Shown here: positions 25,284 to 35,056 of the stretch, piece after piece
Layout: the number at the start of each line of letters is the position of its first letter
Numbering within the stretch: position 1 is the stretch's first letter
Origin: Chlorogloeopsis sp. ULAP01
GTDB taxonomy: Bacteria; Cyanobacteriota; Cyanobacteriia; Cyanobacteriales; Nostocaceae
Length of the DNA stretch: 64,000 nucleotides
Direction: 5' to 3'
Assembly (NCBI RefSeq): GCF_030381805.1
Contig: NZ_JAUDRH010000012.1
Location: forward strand, 124,001 to 188,000
The notes under the pieces: generated by a model
Databases searched by the model: none
Told to the model about the DNA's origin: nothing
What the model saw: only the letters and a program-made list of their open reading frames with translations
Translations under genes and position numbers: made by a program

Positions 25284-25921
25284 GAGACTTGCAAGTAAAT
25301 AACTATTCCATCGCTTTTGAAGCTGGGGGAGAAAGAGCATTTCCTTCCGCTACTCCCCCTACTCCCGCTACTTCCCCCACTTCCCCTACTCTTCTCACTT
25401 CTCCACAACAAAAGCGCGAGGGACTGGTGGAATATCCGCAGATAAATATAAAACTTCTGTCTGAAGAAGACCGGGAGTTGGTGAAGCAGGCCAAGCAGCG
25501 TGCTGAGGAGTTGCGCCTCACTTTTAAGGAGTTTGTGCTGAATTGTATTAAACAAGCACTTGTGGAAGAGAGTCCGGATGATGCAGATAGTGCAACTGCT
25601 GCCGAAATTGAAGCTTTGAAAGCTCAAATCGCCGCCCTGGAAGAGAAGGTGAATATTCCTTCTGCAACCAAAACGGAAGTACATACCCTCCAAGAGCGGT
25701 TAAATCAATTGCGGGTGGGGATTTCAAATGAAATTAAGAAGGATAGGGAGCAACTTGCTTCTTTAACGCTGGCGATCTCCCGACTTGAAAGCCAAATTGA
25801 ACAGCTAATACCTTCCTTAAATCTTCAAGTGGATGGCGGAGGTAATGCCGACAGTGATAGCGACTGGCTTTTTGGGGAAGGCTCCAGTGGTGCAGGAGAA
25901 GAAGATGTTGGGGGTTTTTGA
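25265..25921 (+). CDS. Coiled-coil protein with an uncertain, possibly lost start (218 aa as read)
   Basis: No ATG occurs in this frame. It can begin only at TTG 25265, overlapping the four-helix gene, or at GTG 25427 after a GAGGG, which would give VEYPQINIKLLSEEDRELVK. The first 50 residues are encoded by the C-rich tandem repeat (TPPTPATSPTSPTLL) and are probably not native. The core has a short helical region (ELVKQAKQRAEELRLTFKEF), then a heptad-type coiled coil (about 113-185), then an acidic, Gly-rich tail (DSDSDWLF, GEEDVGGF) like tails of ssDNA-associated proteins. Function unknown. The repeat plus four-helix cassette may have replaced its original 5' end. Confidence 0.55.
   Translation: MVNETLRDLQVNNYSIAFEAGGERAFPSATPPTPATSPTSPTLLTSPQQKREGLVEYPQINIKLLSEEDRELVKQAKQRAEELRLTFKEFVLNCIKQALVEESPDDADSATAAEIEALKAQIAALEEKVNIPSATKTEVHTLQERLNQLRVGISNEIKKDREQLASLTLAISRLESQIEQLIPSLNLQVDGGGNADSDSDWLFGEGSSGAGEEDVGGF
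25341..25404. repeat. Pyrimidine-rich short tandem repeat, right copy
   Basis: CTACTCCCCCTACTCCCGCT-like units run through the 5' part of the following frame, where they are read as Ser/Pro/Thr. They are inverted relative to the purine-rich block at 24806-24874, so the four-helix-bundle gene is flanked by long imperfect inverted repeats. Confidence 0.75.
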
Positions 25922-26158
25922 ATGTGCCCAACTCATGGAGGGCGATCGCTACTTCACAGAACTTATGATTTGCAACATAAAACATCCGTTTCAGACAAAA
26001 TATACTTTACAAGCTAGTAAGACAATGTATTCACACCATCCACGCAAGTTTAAAATCGTTTAAACAAAAGCAGCATCAGTAGCATCGCTTTTATAGTTGA
26101 CTTGTACTAAGTCAGAAATTAAGAAAAATTTTTAGTAAAAAATTATTGTTATCTTAGT

Positions 26159-29100
26159 ATGACTGACAGAAATTACAAATGGGAACGGTTTTGGTACAAA
26201 GCAGGAAGTGCAAGTCGTGTTAGTACTGGATTTCTAGAAGTATACAGGCTACCATCACAGAAAATTATTACTCATCCAGATGCAGTCCTTTTTCAGGAAA
26301 TATCTAAAATTCCCTGTTTAGTTATGTTAGGAGAGTCTGGAATGGGTAAAACTCACACACTAGATAGTGAATTAAATTCTATTCCTCAAGAAGACAAAGT
26401 ACTTTTTGTAAACCTTGGAGCTTGTGGGAGTGAACTAACTCTTTACAACGATTTATTTAATTCAGCAGATTTTCTTGCCTGGACGCAAAGTACATATTGC
26501 TTGCACTTATTTCTTGATGGTTTAGATGAGTGTCAATCCAGAATTCCGAATATTTGTGAGCGACTAATCATTGAATTTAATAAGCATAAAGATAAACTAA
26601 ATCGTCTATTTCTGCGTATTGCCTGCCGCACTGGATCTTGGGGCAAGGAGTTGGAAGAAAACCTGAAAAAGATTTGGAATAATGATGCTTTTGGACTTTA
26701 TGAGTTAGCTCAACTAACGGCAGATGATGTTAAATTAGCTGCTACTGACAATAGTATAAACCCTGATGAATTTCTGCTAGAAATTCATCACAAACAGCTT
26801 GTTCCTTTGGCAGCGAGACCAGTTACTCTCAAATTACTGCTTGCAGAGTATCAAGATGGTAACAAGCAACTTCCCTCTAATCAAGCAGATCTTTACTTAA
26901 AAGGCTGCCAAAGGCTTTGTAGAGAGCGAACGGAACTTCGCCAACAACTTATTAAACTTGATGAGCATCAATGTCTGGCTGTAGCAGCACGTATAGCCGC
27001 TATCTCAATTTTTACGGGTCGCCCTGTTATTTGGAAAGGAATAGATTTAGATGCTATCCCTGATAGGGATGCCACCATAACTGTTGAAGAATTAATTGGT
27101 GGCAATGAGTATTTTGAGAGAAACGGCTTCAAAAACAAAATTTCGGTAGATAAAGATGCTGTAATAGAAACTTTATCTAAAGGGTTTTTCACACGCTACT
27201 CTAATGATTCTGCTGATAAGCTTGTTTGGACACATCAAAGTTATGCTGAATTTTTAGCAGCTTGGTATATTAAGCAACAGGGTTTGGCTTTACCCCAGGT
27301 GAAAAGTCTCTTATTTCATCCTGACGGCAGACTTGTTCCTCAGTTACATGGAACAGCTGCTTGGGTTGTATACCTAATACCTGAAATGTTTCAGGAAATT
27401 ATAAATTCAGACCCTGAAGTTATACTGAAGGGAAATATTAATACTGAAAGTAATGAAGATAGATCTAAATTAGTTACTGCTATTCTACAACTTTGTGAAG
27501 AGAATAAAATAGTATCTTATGATTTACCAATTTTAACTTATGGAGATAAATTTTATCATCCAAATTTATCTCAACAACTCAAAGCTTATATTGAAGGAGT
27601 AAATCGAGGAAATGATGTAAGAAAGTTAGCCATTTATATTGCTAAAGTTTGTGAATTAAAAGAATTACAATCTATAATTTTATCAGTTGCTCTTGATTTT
27701 TCTCAATCTATGGAAGTTCGTCAAGAAGCAGCAAAAACTATTTGTAGTATTGCCGATGAAGATATAAAAGCCCAGCTTAAACCTTTAATAAACGACAATC
27801 CAGAAGATGAACTGGATACATTGAGAGGTTATGCTTTAAAAGCCACCTGGCCTAAATACTTGTCGGCAACAGAATTATTCAGTGTAATTACATTTCCAAA
27901 AAAGTCTAATTCATTCGGAGCCTACGAAAATTTTTTGACTCAGGATTTAGTTAAAGATATTCAACCGAATGATTTACTAATAGCATTAGAGTGGGTTAAA
28001 GAACAACAAATTTGGTTTAATCAACAACTTAGGTTGATTGACGAAAGTGGAACTGGAAAAGGGTTAGATTCTTCATTTCGTAAACTTATAATTTCTTTAA
28101 TAGGTAAAGGGTTTGAATTTATTGATTATCCAGGTGTTATAGAGTCTCTTGCTGAGATAATCTTAACTGCAATGTTTGAGTATCAAAGAATTGGCGGAAG
28201 TTCTCTTGAAAAGTTGTTTGAATTGGGGTTATGGAATGATGATAACAAACGCTATAAGCTTTTAGTAGCCATATCGGATCTAATCGTTAATAAAAGCATT
28301 CCATTTTTGCAAATATATTTTTTAATCTTGGCAGTGAAAGCAGGTTCGTACAGCTTTCTAAAATATACATTTTCTAAACTCGAATGCTTACTTATAAATT
28401 TTAAAAAAATTATTGATAATCCAAATTTATATACTAAATTTTATAGCTTACAAATTCTTAGGAGCGAAGATTTTTTATGGTTAATCAATTCTTGGAAAAC
28501 AGCTATTACTATAGAGCATAAAAAAGTATGGATTAACTTCTTATTGAAAATTTTTAATTTACAAAATCGAGAACATATAGAACAAATATTATATATTATA
28601 AATAAGAATATTGCAGAATTAAAAGAAGCTTTTTCATCCTATATAGATCCAATTGAGTTGGATTCAGAGCAAGCAAGTTATGCCAGAAATTATTATTACA
28701 ATAATTTAGAGTTAGATAATCAATATATAGAGAGTAAACATGCCCAAGAAGCTGAAATTTCATTACAAGAGATAAATCAAACTCTCAATCAATTGTTAGA
28801 TAAATCTCTAGAAAAAAATTTAGATGCTTGGTGGCAATTAAACTATTGGATATCTTACGATTTAGACAATAAATATTTATTAGAGTATGAGGTTGATTTA
28901 GAAAAATTACCAATCTGGCAGAATCTAGATTTTATAATTTCTCCAAAGATTATAGAAGCAGCAAAACATTATGTTTGCAATCAAATTCCAAATGTAGAAA
29001 CATGGGTAGGAAAAGCATATAGACCAGCATCGGCAGGATATCGGGCTTTTTACATCCTTCTAAAACAAGAAAGAAATTTTATTCTCAATCTTCCTAAAGA

Positions 29101-30784
29101 AATTTGGAATAATTGGACACCTATTATTATTGATTACGGTAGTCGCTTATTTGAACAGAATGAAGTGAAATATGAATTAGTTAAAATTGCGTATGATAAT
29201 AATCCAGAAACAACAATTCAAACTGTTCTTAAACTTATAGATATATATGACGAGGAAGAACCACCATATATATTAGCATTAGTAGAATATTTGAGAGATT
29301 GCTGGGATAATTGCTTAATTCATAGAATTTTGAGCAAACTAGAGCAACCAAGATTGAAACTGGAAACATGGAGAAAATTACTAGAGATTTTAATTAAACA
29401 AAATAGTCAAGAAGTCAGAAATATTTTACATAAATTCATTGAGAGTTTAACCATTTCTGAACAAGAAGTACTCAATACTACTCAAAGTATATTAGACTGG
29501 CTTTCAACAGTCATAAATAATCATCTTTATGTTAGATGGTGGTTTTTACCTTTACTGCAACAACAACTATTGCTACTCTTAATTTATTTTAAGAGTTGGC
29601 AAGAGCCGATAATTGCAGCTTCAACACTTCTAAGCTTTGCAGAAGATGCTGGATGGTCTTTCCTATGGCCATTATTTCAACAAAATTCTAGTTTTGGTCG
29701 AGCGGTTGTTGAGGATGCTATACGGTATGATGATGTCTTTGTTAATATTGGCTCTATACTATCCGAAGGTGAGTTAGCAGATTTTTTTATTTGGCTTGCT
29801 CATCAATATCCCTACGCTGAAGATCCTAAACACTATGGTATATACACTCGTGGCATCAGAGACTATATTGCTGAGTTAAAAAGTGCTGTCTTGAAACATA
29901 TTCGAGAACGCGGAACTCCACAAGCCGTGGTAGAAGTGCAACGCATTAAAAGCGAGTTTCCAGAGCTACTTTGGTTGAATTCAGTTCTTTTATATACTCA
30001 AGCTAAAACTCGTAGTCAAACTTGGCCTCGCCCTCTTCCTCAAGATATTCTTGGACTAGCAAGGAATCGTCAAGTACGTCTCATTCGTAGCGGGGATGAG
30101 CTGCTTAATCTAGTTTATGAATCTTTAGAGCGATTAGAGAATAAACTTCAGGATAATGAAACTTTACCTGTAATGGATTTGTGGAATAAGGTAAAAATTA
30201 GTGTACTGAAGAAGTTGGTTCTCACAATTATAAAGCCACTATACAAAATAGTTCCTAATTTGGAATCTACCATCAAAACTCAACAAAATGAAATTTTCAA
30301 AGAAAATTTATTTACACCTAAAGATGAAGATGATTTATCTTCTTATGTAAAAAGGCACTTGGATAACGACCTTAAACCATTAGGTATGATTGTTAGTCGT
30401 GAAGTCGAAATTAATCGAACAGATTATGTAGATTTGCGTATCGACTGTACTTCAGAATATGGTAATTATCAGACCGTTGAATCTTTTAGTGTGATTATAG
30501 AAGTTAAGGGAACATGGAATGAAGAACTTAATACTTCAATGAAAGAACAGCTTTTTGACCGCTATCTTAGCGATATCAGTTGTCAACATGGAGTTTACCT
30601 TATTGGTTGGTTTTATTGTGATAAATGGAGTAAGCAAGATTATCGTAAATCAGACGCTCAGAGATATACAAAAAATTTTCCAACCCTTGAAGCTGCGAAA
30701 AACTATTTTGAAATTGAAGCTATAAAGATATCACAGCCTAACAAAAAGGTTAAGTCTTTCGTACTGAATGTTTCTCTCCCCTAG
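26159..30784 (+). CDS. Giant STAND/NACHT-like NTPase with C-terminal PD-(D/E)XK-like nuclease (1541 aa)
   Basis: A P-loop NTPase lies close to the N-terminus. Walker A is GESGMGKT (about 57-64) and Walker B LHLFLDGLDEC (about 115-125), with the acidic D-G-L-D-E typical of NACHT/STAND ATPases. VPLAARPVTLKLLLAEY (about 222-238) matches the post-ATPase segment of that class. Residues about 450-1350 are helical repeats, probably the target sensor. The end (about 1400-1510) has YVDLRID followed by SVIIEVKGTW, the D...E-x-K layout of PD-(D/E)XK nucleases. In known Avs/NACHT defence proteins a repeat region senses phage proteins and an effector cuts DNA. Here the effector is C-terminal. The gene is AT-rich compared with neighbours and transcribed alone, facing CBASS. 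Weak ribosome binding site. Confidence 0.75.
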   Translation: MTDRNYKWERFWYKAGSASRVSTGFLEVYRLPSQKIITHPDAVLFQEISKIPCLVMLGESGMGKTHTLDSELNSIPQEDKVLFVNLGACGSELTLYNDLFNSADFLAWTQSTYCLHLFLDGLDECQSRIPNICERLIIEFNKHKDKLNRLFLRIACRTGSWGKELEENLKKIWNNDAFGLYELAQLTADDVKLAATDNSINPDEFLLEIHHKQLVPLAARPVTLKLLLAEYQDGNKQLPSNQADLYLKGCQRLCRERTELRQQLIKLDEHQCLAVAARIAAISIFTGRPVIWKGIDLDAIPDRDATITVEELIGGNEYFERNGFKNKISVDKDAVIETLSKGFFTRYSNDSADKLVWTHQSYAEFLAAWYIKQQGLALPQVKSLLFHPDGRLVPQLHGTAAWVVYLIPEMFQEIINSDPEVILKGNINTESNEDRSKLVTAILQLCEENKIVSYDLPILTYGDKFYHPNLSQQLKAYIEGVNRGNDVRKLAIYIAKVCELKELQSIILSVALDFSQSMEVRQEAAKTICSIADEDIKAQLKPLINDNPEDELDTLRGYALKATWPKYLSATELFSVITFPKKSNSFGAYENFLTQDLVKDIQPNDLLIALEWVKEQQIWFNQQLRLIDESGTGKGLDSSFRKLIISLIGKGFEFIDYPGVIESLAEIILTAMFEYQRIGGSSLEKLFELGLWNDDNKRYKLLVAISDLIVNKSIPFLQIYFLILAVKAGSYSFLKYTFSKLECLLINFKKIIDNPNLYTKFYSLQILRSEDFLWLINSWKTAITIEHKKVWINFLLKIFNLQNREHIEQILYIINKNIAELKEAFSSYIDPIELDSEQASYARNYYYNNLELDNQYIESKHAQEAEISLQEINQTLNQLLDKSLEKNLDAWWQLNYWISYDLDNKYLLEYEVDLEKLPIWQNLDFIISPKIIEAAKHYVCNQIPNVETWVGKAYRPASAGYRAFYILLKQERNFILNLPKEIWNNWTPIIIDYGSRLFEQNEVKYELVKIAYDNNPETTIQTVLKLIDIYDEEEPPYILALVEYLRDCWDNCLIHRILSKLEQPRLKLETWRKLLEILIKQNSQEVRNILHKFIESLTISEQEVLNTTQSILDWLSTVINNHLYVRWWFLPLLQQQLLLLLIYFKSWQEPIIAASTLLSFAEDAGWSFLWPLFQQNSSFGRAVVEDAIRYDDVFVNIGSILSEGELADFFIWLAHQYPYAEDPKHYGIYTRGIRDYIAELKSAVLKHIRERGTPQAVVEVQRIKSEFPELLWLNSVLLYTQAKTRSQTWPRPLPQDILGLARNRQVRLIRSGDELLNLVYESLERLENKLQDNETLPVMDLWNKVKISVLKKLVLTIIKPLYKIVPNLESTIKTQQNEIFKENLFTPKDEDDLSSYVKRHLDNDLKPLGMIVSREVEINRTDYVDLRIDCTSEYGNYQTVESFSVIIEVKGTWNEELNTSMKEQLFDRYLSDISCQHGVYLIGWFYCDKWSKQDYRKSDAQRYTKNFPTLEAAKNYFEIEAIKISQPNKKVKSFVLNVSLP

Positions 30785-31218
30785 TTGACTAGCGAAAGTA
30801 ATAAGGTAGGGAAAATATTTAACTTAAAACTTGAGCTATTCGATTTTTACAATTTGCTAGAACTTCGTAACCTTGTTTTGTCACTCATAGCACTGAACAG
30901 CTATAAAAACCAGACAATAAAACAAATAAAGTGGCAGCAGGACATAACTTAAGATAGGAGTGTATTTGAAAGAGTTGATGCGATCGCGTGCAGCCCATAC
31001 ACAACAGAAAAATAACACACTAGCTTGATTGGGGTGGCCACTCTATCCTCTAAGTAAGATTTGCGGTCAATTGATGATTCACAAATGAGGATATTTTCTT
31101 GTGAAAGTCACAGGGCTGTCTGGAAGTAACGCAACGCACAAATCCTTAATACCTAGTTTATTTTTACCGCAAGGTTGTATTGCTGCATTTAAACTATTGC
31201 TAGTTTGCTGAAACAAAT
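30785..31218. other. Convergent intergenic region, no gene seen
   Basis: 434 bp between the giant NTPase (plus) and the CBASS effector (minus). I see one GCGATCGC-like site and no coding frame, repeat or convincing terminator. Confidence 0.5.
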
Positions 31219-32673
31219 TTAGCTGGAAATTGCTGAGAAGAGTTGGAATGTTTTAGAGTATTGACCATTAGATACCCATGCGTAGCAAGTAATTGGTGCT
31301 GTAGCATCCAAGCGATGTCCCAGAAACAGAGCAAGATGAGCAGGTCCAGCAAAAAATAAATGAATTTCTTTACCACCTAGAGATACTAATGTATTGACAA
31401 TTAATTTTTTAATGCTTCCAACGGCATTATTGGCATGTTGTGGGGAACTAATAGGCTGCTCTCCTCTAATGTGAAGCAGTGGCTCACCTGTGAGTCCATA
31501 CTTCTCCAGATTGACTTCGACTTCAGGAATAATATCTCGAATAATGCCTATGCTAACAACTAAGCGGGTTCCTGTTTTACCTATAATCTGATGAGCTAAA
31601 GGATAAACGGGGGTTTCTTGAGTGGGATGAGCATCTGTTGCCCATACCTCTCCACGGTATTCCATTTCGATGGCGTAGCCCCTAACAGCTGAGAAGACAG
31701 ATCCTATTGCAAGACATGCTGCCAGACGACGATTGCCAGCAAGCCTGATTCGCTTAGTATTTCTATACTTTTCAATCCAGCTTCGAGTATCCTGTAGTTC
31801 AATCAGTAAGTGATTCCACTGTTGGGATGGGGCAATTGCACGAGTTTCACCACCAGAAAAAGATGCCCAATCGAAATACAATCCATGATGCTCTGGGTTA
31901 TTTTCAGAGGCAATGGCTGTGTAAATCAAGATGGGACGAAGGGCAGGAAGTTGACTGGGAGGAATTTTTTCCCGTAGTTTTGTCTCTAAGTCTTTGCGGG
32001 TAATATTTTGGTTCTTGCGCTGTCGTATAAATGTACCTAAGTGATTATAAATATTATCAAAAGTTCTAAAAGATAAATCTTCATATTCACTCAGATTGTC
32101 AGCCAAAGACTGCTTAAAAAGAGCTTCGCCATGAGGTTTTGCAGTGTTCCAATCTGCCTCTACTATCACCTTTTCAAAAATGAAAAAGGCATCTTGTTCT
32201 GTACCACCAATTTTTTTGACTAGGCGGGTGTACTCTTTGAAAGAATTTTCTTTGACTGTAGAGTTTTCTTCGTAAAAATCTTGAGGATTACGAACGCGGC
32301 GCAATCCATTTACCAAAGGCTCTAAGTCTCTGGAAACTCCTGCTGCTACAAGTATAAACTGCTGATAAGTGTTTGGACTACCAACATCTACTTCTCGGAA
32401 CCGTTGAATTTCATTTAAAAACTTAGATGGTTGGAGTGTATGGTCTTTAACTTCAAGAAACTCTATCGCAAACCCACGACCGGGTACAAAAAACTTTGCC
32501 TCTACATCTCCAATCCCTTCTCGAATCATAGCTGTGAAGCCATCTTGTGCTAGCCAAGCAGGGATGCGAGCAAGCATGACTTGCTCCTGAAAGGAAAAGC
32601 CACCTTCAGCAATATCACCACCACGAGACTGTGGTTCTAGAAGTGAGGGAGTCAAATGTTCGCTTTCTGTCAT
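31219..32673 (-). CDS. CBASS effector Cap4-like: DUF4297 nuclease fused to SAVED domain (484 aa)
   Basis: The front half (about residues 18-230) is a DUF4297-type PD-(D/E)XK endonuclease. GDIAEGGFSFQEQV precedes GIGDVEAKFFVPGR and FAIEFLEVKDH, giving the D...E-x-K centre. The back half (about 255-484) is a SAVED domain, ending with the signature EIHLFFAGPAHLALFLGHRL. In the Cap4 family the SAVED part binds the cyclic oligonucleotide made by the CD-NTase and the nuclease then degrades dsDNA, killing the infected cell. The ATG overlaps the E2 stop as ATGA, so expression is coupled. All key residues appear intact. Confidence 0.85.
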   Translation of the reverse strand: MTESEHLTPSLLEPQSRGGDIAEGGFSFQEQVMLARIPAWLAQDGFTAMIREGIGDVEAKFFVPGRGFAIEFLEVKDHTLQPSKFLNEIQRFREVDVGSPNTYQQFILVAAGVSRDLEPLVNGLRRVRNPQDFYEENSTVKENSFKEYTRLVKKIGGTEQDAFFIFEKVIVEADWNTAKPHGEALFKQSLADNLSEYEDLSFRTFDNIYNHLGTFIRQRKNQNITRKDLETKLREKIPPSQLPALRPILIYTAIASENNPEHHGLYFDWASFSGGETRAIAPSQQWNHLLIELQDTRSWIEKYRNTKRIRLAGNRRLAACLAIGSVFSAVRGYAIEMEYRGEVWATDAHPTQETPVYPLAHQIIGKTGTRLVVSIGIIRDIIPEVEVNLEKYGLTGEPLLHIRGEQPISSPQHANNAVGSIKKLIVNTLVSLGGKEIHLFFAGPAHLALFLGHRLDATAPITCYAWVSNGQYSKTFQLFSAISS

Positions 32674-33164
32674 GCAGTTTGCTGCTCAGTCGGTTTTTCT
32701 ACAATAGAGTACCCTTCAACGGGATTGGAACTCCAACTTTGGAGTTTTGAATCTGAGGCGTGTGAAGATGGGCCAAGCCATTTTCCTGTATCTAGCCACA
32801 ATTCATAGTAATATAACCATAATGCAGTCCACGGAATGATAGTCTCTGCTAGCAGCATATCTTTCTGCCACTGTTTTTCTTTGGGGTAGTAGAGGCATAA
32901 AGTTCCGTCTTTCCAGACATGGGGAGGTCGTGGTGCTAAAGTCGGAGATATGACATTAACGGTTGGGTAAGAACTGAGTTTGTAGCGGATTGCTACTCGG
33001 TATTTTGGCGAGAACTGACGCGGTTGAAGTGTTCCTCGCCATACAGTTACCCCGCGCTCTCGCCTGTAAACGAACCCAGGGAATCGGTGCAGTATGTGCA
33101 GGTTTTGTAGCCCCAGGTTGATAGTGGGTTTCAATTGATAATATTCAGCTTTGGTCAATCCCAT
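32670..33164 (-). CDS. CBASS type II-short E2-like conjugating enzyme (164 aa)
   Basis: This is the E2-only form of Cap2. It shows a beta-sheet core (VAIRYKLSSYPTVNVISPTL), a proline-rich PRPPHVW and the probable active-site Cys in DGTLCLYYPKEKQW. The diagnostic ending is IIPWTALWLYYYELWLDTGKW. In type II-short CBASS this E2 attaches the CD-NTase to a target without a dedicated E1 or JAB protease, and so tunes the synthase. I chose ATG 33164; a TTG five codons earlier is in frame. It overlaps the CD-NTase gene by 20 bp and the effector by 4 bp. No E1 is in this operon, but one lies in the operon immediately upstream. Confidence 0.85.
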   Translation of the reverse strand: MGLTKAEYYQLKPTINLGLQNLHILHRFPGFVYRRERGVTVWRGTLQPRQFSPKYRVAIRYKLSSYPTVNVISPTLAPRPPHVWKDGTLCLYYPKEKQWQKDMLLAETIIPWTALWLYYYELWLDTGKWLGPSSHASDSKLQSWSSNPVEGYSIVEKPTEQQTA

Positions 33165-34233
33165 GAAACTTGGTTGCAATGGTTGAGGTGTATAAACCAG
33201 AAGCAGGTTGGCTGGGTAGAATCAAACCAGTAGAGCTGACGTAAGATTTACCAGGTAAACCCGCTTTAGCTAATTTGGATGCAGCGGTTTCCACCTCTGA
33301 TGGAAAATATTCTTCTCCAAAAATTTTTTGCCAGTATTTAATCGCCTTCTCCCGATCGTTAGTCTCTAGAGCTTTAGCTGCCCAATTCCGTCCCTCATTA
33401 ATCCGTCTCATGAAAGTTTCAAAGTGGGTACGGCTCCAGTTCCAAGAGATGTTATGACCAAGAATTGGATCGGGGAGGTTTGGGGTTGCAACATTGCTAG
33501 TATATAGCAGGTGATCGTATTGGCGGTAAATAGCATCCAAAAGCTCATAAAATAGGACTGCCAAAGGCTGTGTCATATCTAAAGTGTTCTGTTGGATGTG
33601 ATAAACCAGCAGAGCACCAAGCCAGTAACTCTTGGGTTTGCGGCTTTTCATTTGGCAGTCACGAAAGTGCTTCAGAAGCTTGCCAAGTGGTTTAACTTTG
33701 CGAGCGTGTTTATTTTGTAGTTCATTCAGTAAGTTAATATACCCAATGGGGTGCGATGCAATCCACTTATTGAATCCTCGATCTGGGACATAAAGCACAC
33801 CCTCGAATCCATCTGGCGCAATGCAAGGAACAAAGTCTAGATGGAAGTCTTTGCCTTTGAAGTAGACATGGACAGAACGACGTGCCCGCTCTACCTCTAT
33901 TTCTGCTTCTGCATATCCGTCAAAGCCCAAAGCTTTTGGCAAACCATCAAGCAACTTTTTCATGTCTTGAATTAATCGTTTAGCTTCTGGTTTATTTGCC
34001 TTTGGATCTCCAGAGACGCGTATTAAGGTATCTACGTCTTTAACATCCCCTGATGTCATGTCCTGAGCGTAAGAGCCTGCAAGTCGAGAGTGAGGATAGA
34101 CAGTAGGAAAATCTTTACTTTTGGCGATGTATTCACGCACTACGGGTGGCAAATCGCGTGCTGCATCAAGGCGTTCTTGAGGAGGTTGAATGTTCTTGAG
34201 CAGTTCTTCAAAGTGTGTAATCAGAGGAAACAT
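33145..34233 (-). CDS. CBASS CD-NTase (cGAS/DncV-like nucleotidyltransferase, 362 aa)
   Basis: The polymerase-beta-type active site is complete: AGSYAQDMTSGDVKDVDTLI (about residues 52-71) supplies the GS and the D-x-D pair, and FHLDFVPCI (about 129-137) supplies the third Asp. A helical C-terminal OAS-like part follows. On phage infection such enzymes make cyclic di- or trinucleotides that switch on the effector. It is the first gene of the three-gene CBASS operon, starting at ATG 34233 with a weak ribosome binding site. The exact clade and product cannot be told from motifs alone; pairing with a SAVED effector is common for cyclic trinucleotide systems. Confidence 0.88.
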   Translation of the reverse strand: MFPLITHFEELLKNIQPPQERLDAARDLPPVVREYIAKSKDFPTVYPHSRLAGSYAQDMTSGDVKDVDTLIRVSGDPKANKPEAKRLIQDMKKLLDGLPKALGFDGYAEAEIEVERARRSVHVYFKGKDFHLDFVPCIAPDGFEGVLYVPDRGFNKWIASHPIGYINLLNELQNKHARKVKPLGKLLKHFRDCQMKSRKPKSYWLGALLVYHIQQNTLDMTQPLAVLFYELLDAIYRQYDHLLYTSNVATPNLPDPILGHNISWNWSRTHFETFMRRINEGRNWAAKALETNDREKAIKYWQKIFGEEYFPSEVETAASKLAKAGLPGKSYVSSTGLILPSQPASGLYTSTIATKFHGIDQS

Positions 34234-34693
34234 CTATATTTTTTACCTTTACTGAATTGGGCTATTCATAGCGCAGTGCTATGGTAATTTCTTTTCATAT
34301 GTCACCATCATCAATATCTGAATTAAAATCTATCTTCCAGAAAAAACTTACTGGTATTACCTATAGTTCGTAACCAAATTCATCTAAATTTAGCCAATAT
34401 TGACTTACAATAGATTATTGTGTAGCACTTTATTACATTGTATTTTAATCATATTTGATTAAAAAGAACAATTGTACTTGTAGTAAAAACCGAACTAAAG
34501 TTAGTAGTAATTTTACGGTTTCTCGTTTAGTCTGGTGATTAACTCAAAGCTAGAGGAGCGATCGCTTTCCTCATAATTAATCTGCACTTCGTCACAGAGT
34601 TGTTACTCCGCAAATATTTCACGCAATTGGTATATGTTTACACCCTAAAATTAAGTAGGGAGCAGATTTTTCTGTTATACAAAACTATATAGT
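34234..34693. other. Gap between the CBASS and Ubl operons
   Basis: 460 bp without a gene. A short hairpin or operator-like palindrome, CATAGC-GCAGT-GCTATG (34267-34283), lies about 34 bp before the CD-NTase start. A HIP1-containing palindrome (GAGGAGCGATCGCTTTCCTC) lies at about 34554-34573. The CBASS promoter is presumably here, but no clear -35/-10 pair stood out. Confidence 0.45.
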
Positions 34694-35053
34694 TCATTCC
34701 TGCCCCGAATCAGCACACCATTCAACAATTCCCTGACGTACCCAAAAGTGGCAGTAGCATTCGTTAAGCTGCCTAACAGAAGGATTAAGTGTTGGTCGCC
34801 CCAACGAATCAATGGCGATCGCCCAGCAAGGATGCTGCTTTTGATTTAAGGACAGCAAAATACTTTCTCCACATCCTCCAGGACAACGAAAACAAGCCCA
34901 TTTTTGATATTCAGCATCGCCAACAACTAAAATTTCCCCTGGTTTTATATTCTCAGGTGCAGGATGTGTTGGAACTATCCGTGCTGATAAGTCTGGCTGA
35001 CGAATAAAACGCAGCCAGATTAATAGTTGTCTGATTACACCACGAAAAAACAT
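34694..35053 (-). CDS. DUF6527 protein of the Ubl operon (119 aa)
   Basis: A Cys-rich protein with likely zinc ligands in CFRCPGGCGESILLSLN, then RPTLNPSVRQLNECYCHFWV and the closing GIVEWCADSG, the pattern of DUF6527. These proteins accompany prokaryotic ubiquitin-like operons; their function is unknown, although metal binding and a hydrolase or adaptor role have been suggested from the residues. It is the last gene of the operon, 3 bp after the JAB-E1 gene, with a GGAG ribosome binding site seven bases before ATG. That tight spacing supports a shared task with the conjugation enzymes. Confidence 0.8.
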   Translation of the reverse strand: MFFRGVIRQLLIWLRFIRQPDLSARIVPTHPAPENIKPGEILVVGDAEYQKWACFRCPGGCGESILLSLNQKQHPCWAIAIDSLGRPTLNPSVRQLNECYCHFWVRQGIVEWCADSGQE

Positions 35054-35056
35054 CCT

